From NCBI GenBank assembly GCA_028829895.1, contig CM054182.1, positions 19,125,001 through 19,189,000 of the forward strand: DNA of 64,000 nt, in the 5' to 3' direction. The translations under genes and the position numbers were made by a program. Positions within the stretch are counted from its first letter, which is position 1; each line of letters opens with the position of its first letter. This DNA comes from Sinotaia quadrata. Taxonomy: Eukaryota > Mollusca > Gastropoda > Architaenioglossa > Viviparidae. A model generated the notes under the pieces. It was not told where the DNA came from. It worked only from the letters and a program-made list of their open reading frames with translations, and did no database searches. Below are positions 1-64,000 of the stretch, in pieces.

Positions 1-285
1 ATATTATGTTGGAGAAGAAAGTGGGTGGATGGGGACTCGCTAAATACAGATTAAAGTCGGATTTGTCTTTTCCTTTATTAAGAAGTTTTCCACCTATGGA
101 AAGATAATGTAACTGTAAATGTTGTGGAAGAGAGAAAACGTTTACAGAACCCGCGTATCTGCCAAGTGATAGACGAGTGGTGTCTGTTGGAGGATCATTA
201 ATAAAATAAATTAAGATTCTCAGCACGTGCAATTGGTTATGAATGATTAATTAATAATAATAATTTTCATTAACTACGTGGCATG
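1..285 (-). repeat. Dispersed repeat family 1, copy A (partial, reverse orientation)
   Basis: The reverse complement aligns with 11135 to about 11420: shared stretches include ttaatgatcctccaacag, tttctctcttccacaaca and agacaaatc. It is cut by the window start. It has no coding capacity that I can see; class unknown. Confidence 0.8.
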
Positions 286-320
286 CTCATCGCATAAAGT
301 CAAAGGGTACACTGTTATAC

Positions 321-63073
<62,753 letters not shown>

Positions 63074-64000
63074 CTGCGTGCAAAGACAAGTCAAAGATAA
63101 GTCAAGAAAACTTTCGCTATTTAACATGAGACTATTTGTTTTAACGCTTTGTTTATGTGACTGATTGAAAACTTGCGCTAAATACACTTTTGACGGATTA
63201 TCTTAGCAATTTCTTTGTTTGATTGACTGAAATGAATGAAAGGAAATTTTCGTTCAACACACTTTTGACACTTAATCTTAGCGCTCTCCTTATGTATAAT
63301 TGACTAAAATCTTTCACTCACATTTTCATTACATCACTGATAGAACTGTGAGTAAAAGGAATGCAACAACTGTTTTCATTACGTCATAGAACTGAGAAAA
63401 AAGGCAATGTAACAAAAGCTTTCATGACGTCACTAATAGAACTCCAAGTAAAGGCAATGCAACAATTGCGTGCTGCAAGTACGAGGGTCAAAAAGTAGAG
63501 AACCAACACTGAAATATATACTTGGACAAAAAATATATTCGGAGTTGGTTGGCATAATATGCTGAAATAAGAAAAATGCTTCTCGACGACACACAACAGC
63601 ATGAGAATGACAATGATAGATTTGTATACGTCATAAGTCAAAAATAGGTCAATTTCTGGCGTGACAATGACACTATCAATAGATAGATTTGTATACGTCA
63701 TAAGTCAAAAGTATGGCGATTCGTGGCTTGATTAAGGAAGTTAATTATTTTTGTATCCTTTTTCTTGTCCCCAATCTATGTAACTTTACACCTTAACGTT
63801 ACAATCCTGAGATCTTTTGCGATAGTGGTAAGAAAGCACACACCTCTGTTAATCATTGCTTTCATAATTAGTAATCCATTCTGAGGAAAACCTAATAAAA
63901 TATATTTAACAAAAATCAGAGAAAAAGAGCAACAGATTGATTTTAATTTGTTAAGAATATATTGTAATGTGATTTTTTTCAAAAATTGCCTTGTTCAAAG
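63074..64000. other. Intron upstream of E1
   Basis: No exon found. Contains imperfect repeats with gacgtcac and gcaatgcaacaa (63330-63470) and a two-copy unit with atagatttgtatacgtcata (63616-63710). Confidence 0.6.

Overview
The window is animal nuclear DNA. It is AT-rich, dense in micro- and minisatellites, and holds non-LTR retrotransposon sequence and spliced genes with GT/AG introns. The protein domains (EGF, concanavalin-like/pentraxin, HYR, GCC2/GCC3) and an R4/Dong-type retroelement fit an invertebrate; a mollusc or other lophotrochozoan is my best guess, without proof from the sequence alone.

Nearly the whole window is one gene on the minus strand. I could place 43 exons (E1 at 62874-63073 to E43 at 321-485) by reading acceptor, donor and phase at every boundary. 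They total 6,976 nt of coding sequence, about 2,325 codons. Every junction keeps frame with no internal stop. Both gene ends lie outside the window. In gene order the protein has about five EGF-like modules (E1-E4), one concanavalin-like/pentraxin-type module (E5-E7), a HYR module (E7-E9), an unrecognised region of about 200 residues (E10-E13), then 30 consecutive six-cysteine GCC2/GCC3 (ephrin-receptor-like) repeats, each encoded by exactly one phase 1-1 exon of 153-177 nt (E14-E43). This is a large secreted or cell-surface mosaic protein with modules shared with SVEP1/SCUBE-type proteins. Two local exon-duplication episodes are visible: three B-A cassettes (E17-E22) and a duplicated exon pair (E32-E33 and E34-E35).

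The introns hold more than 30 tandem arrays. The most unusual feature is that about a dozen splice sites lie inside a minisatellite whose unit straddles the exon/intron boundary, so the real donor or acceptor plus adjoining exon bases is repeated 2 to 23 times. The extreme case is the E22 acceptor: 23 copies of a 48-bp unit at 25732-26835, all in frame with the exon.

Other content: a decayed R4/Dong-like retrotransposon on the plus strand (36054-39172) whose 5' end is a copy of its own 3' coding region; a short opposite-strand copy of its 3' end at about 40612-40680; a GC-richer plus-strand insert (51804-53665) with a TATA box and a broken ORF rich in Gln/Thr/Pro that carries repeated (T/I)QT motifs; a dispersed repeat family at 1-285, 11135-12770 and 42017-42670; a second repeat pair at 14281-14605 and 24363-24635; and a perfect 27-bp hairpin at 5609-5671. 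I found no tRNA, rRNA, CRISPR array or prokaryotic gene.
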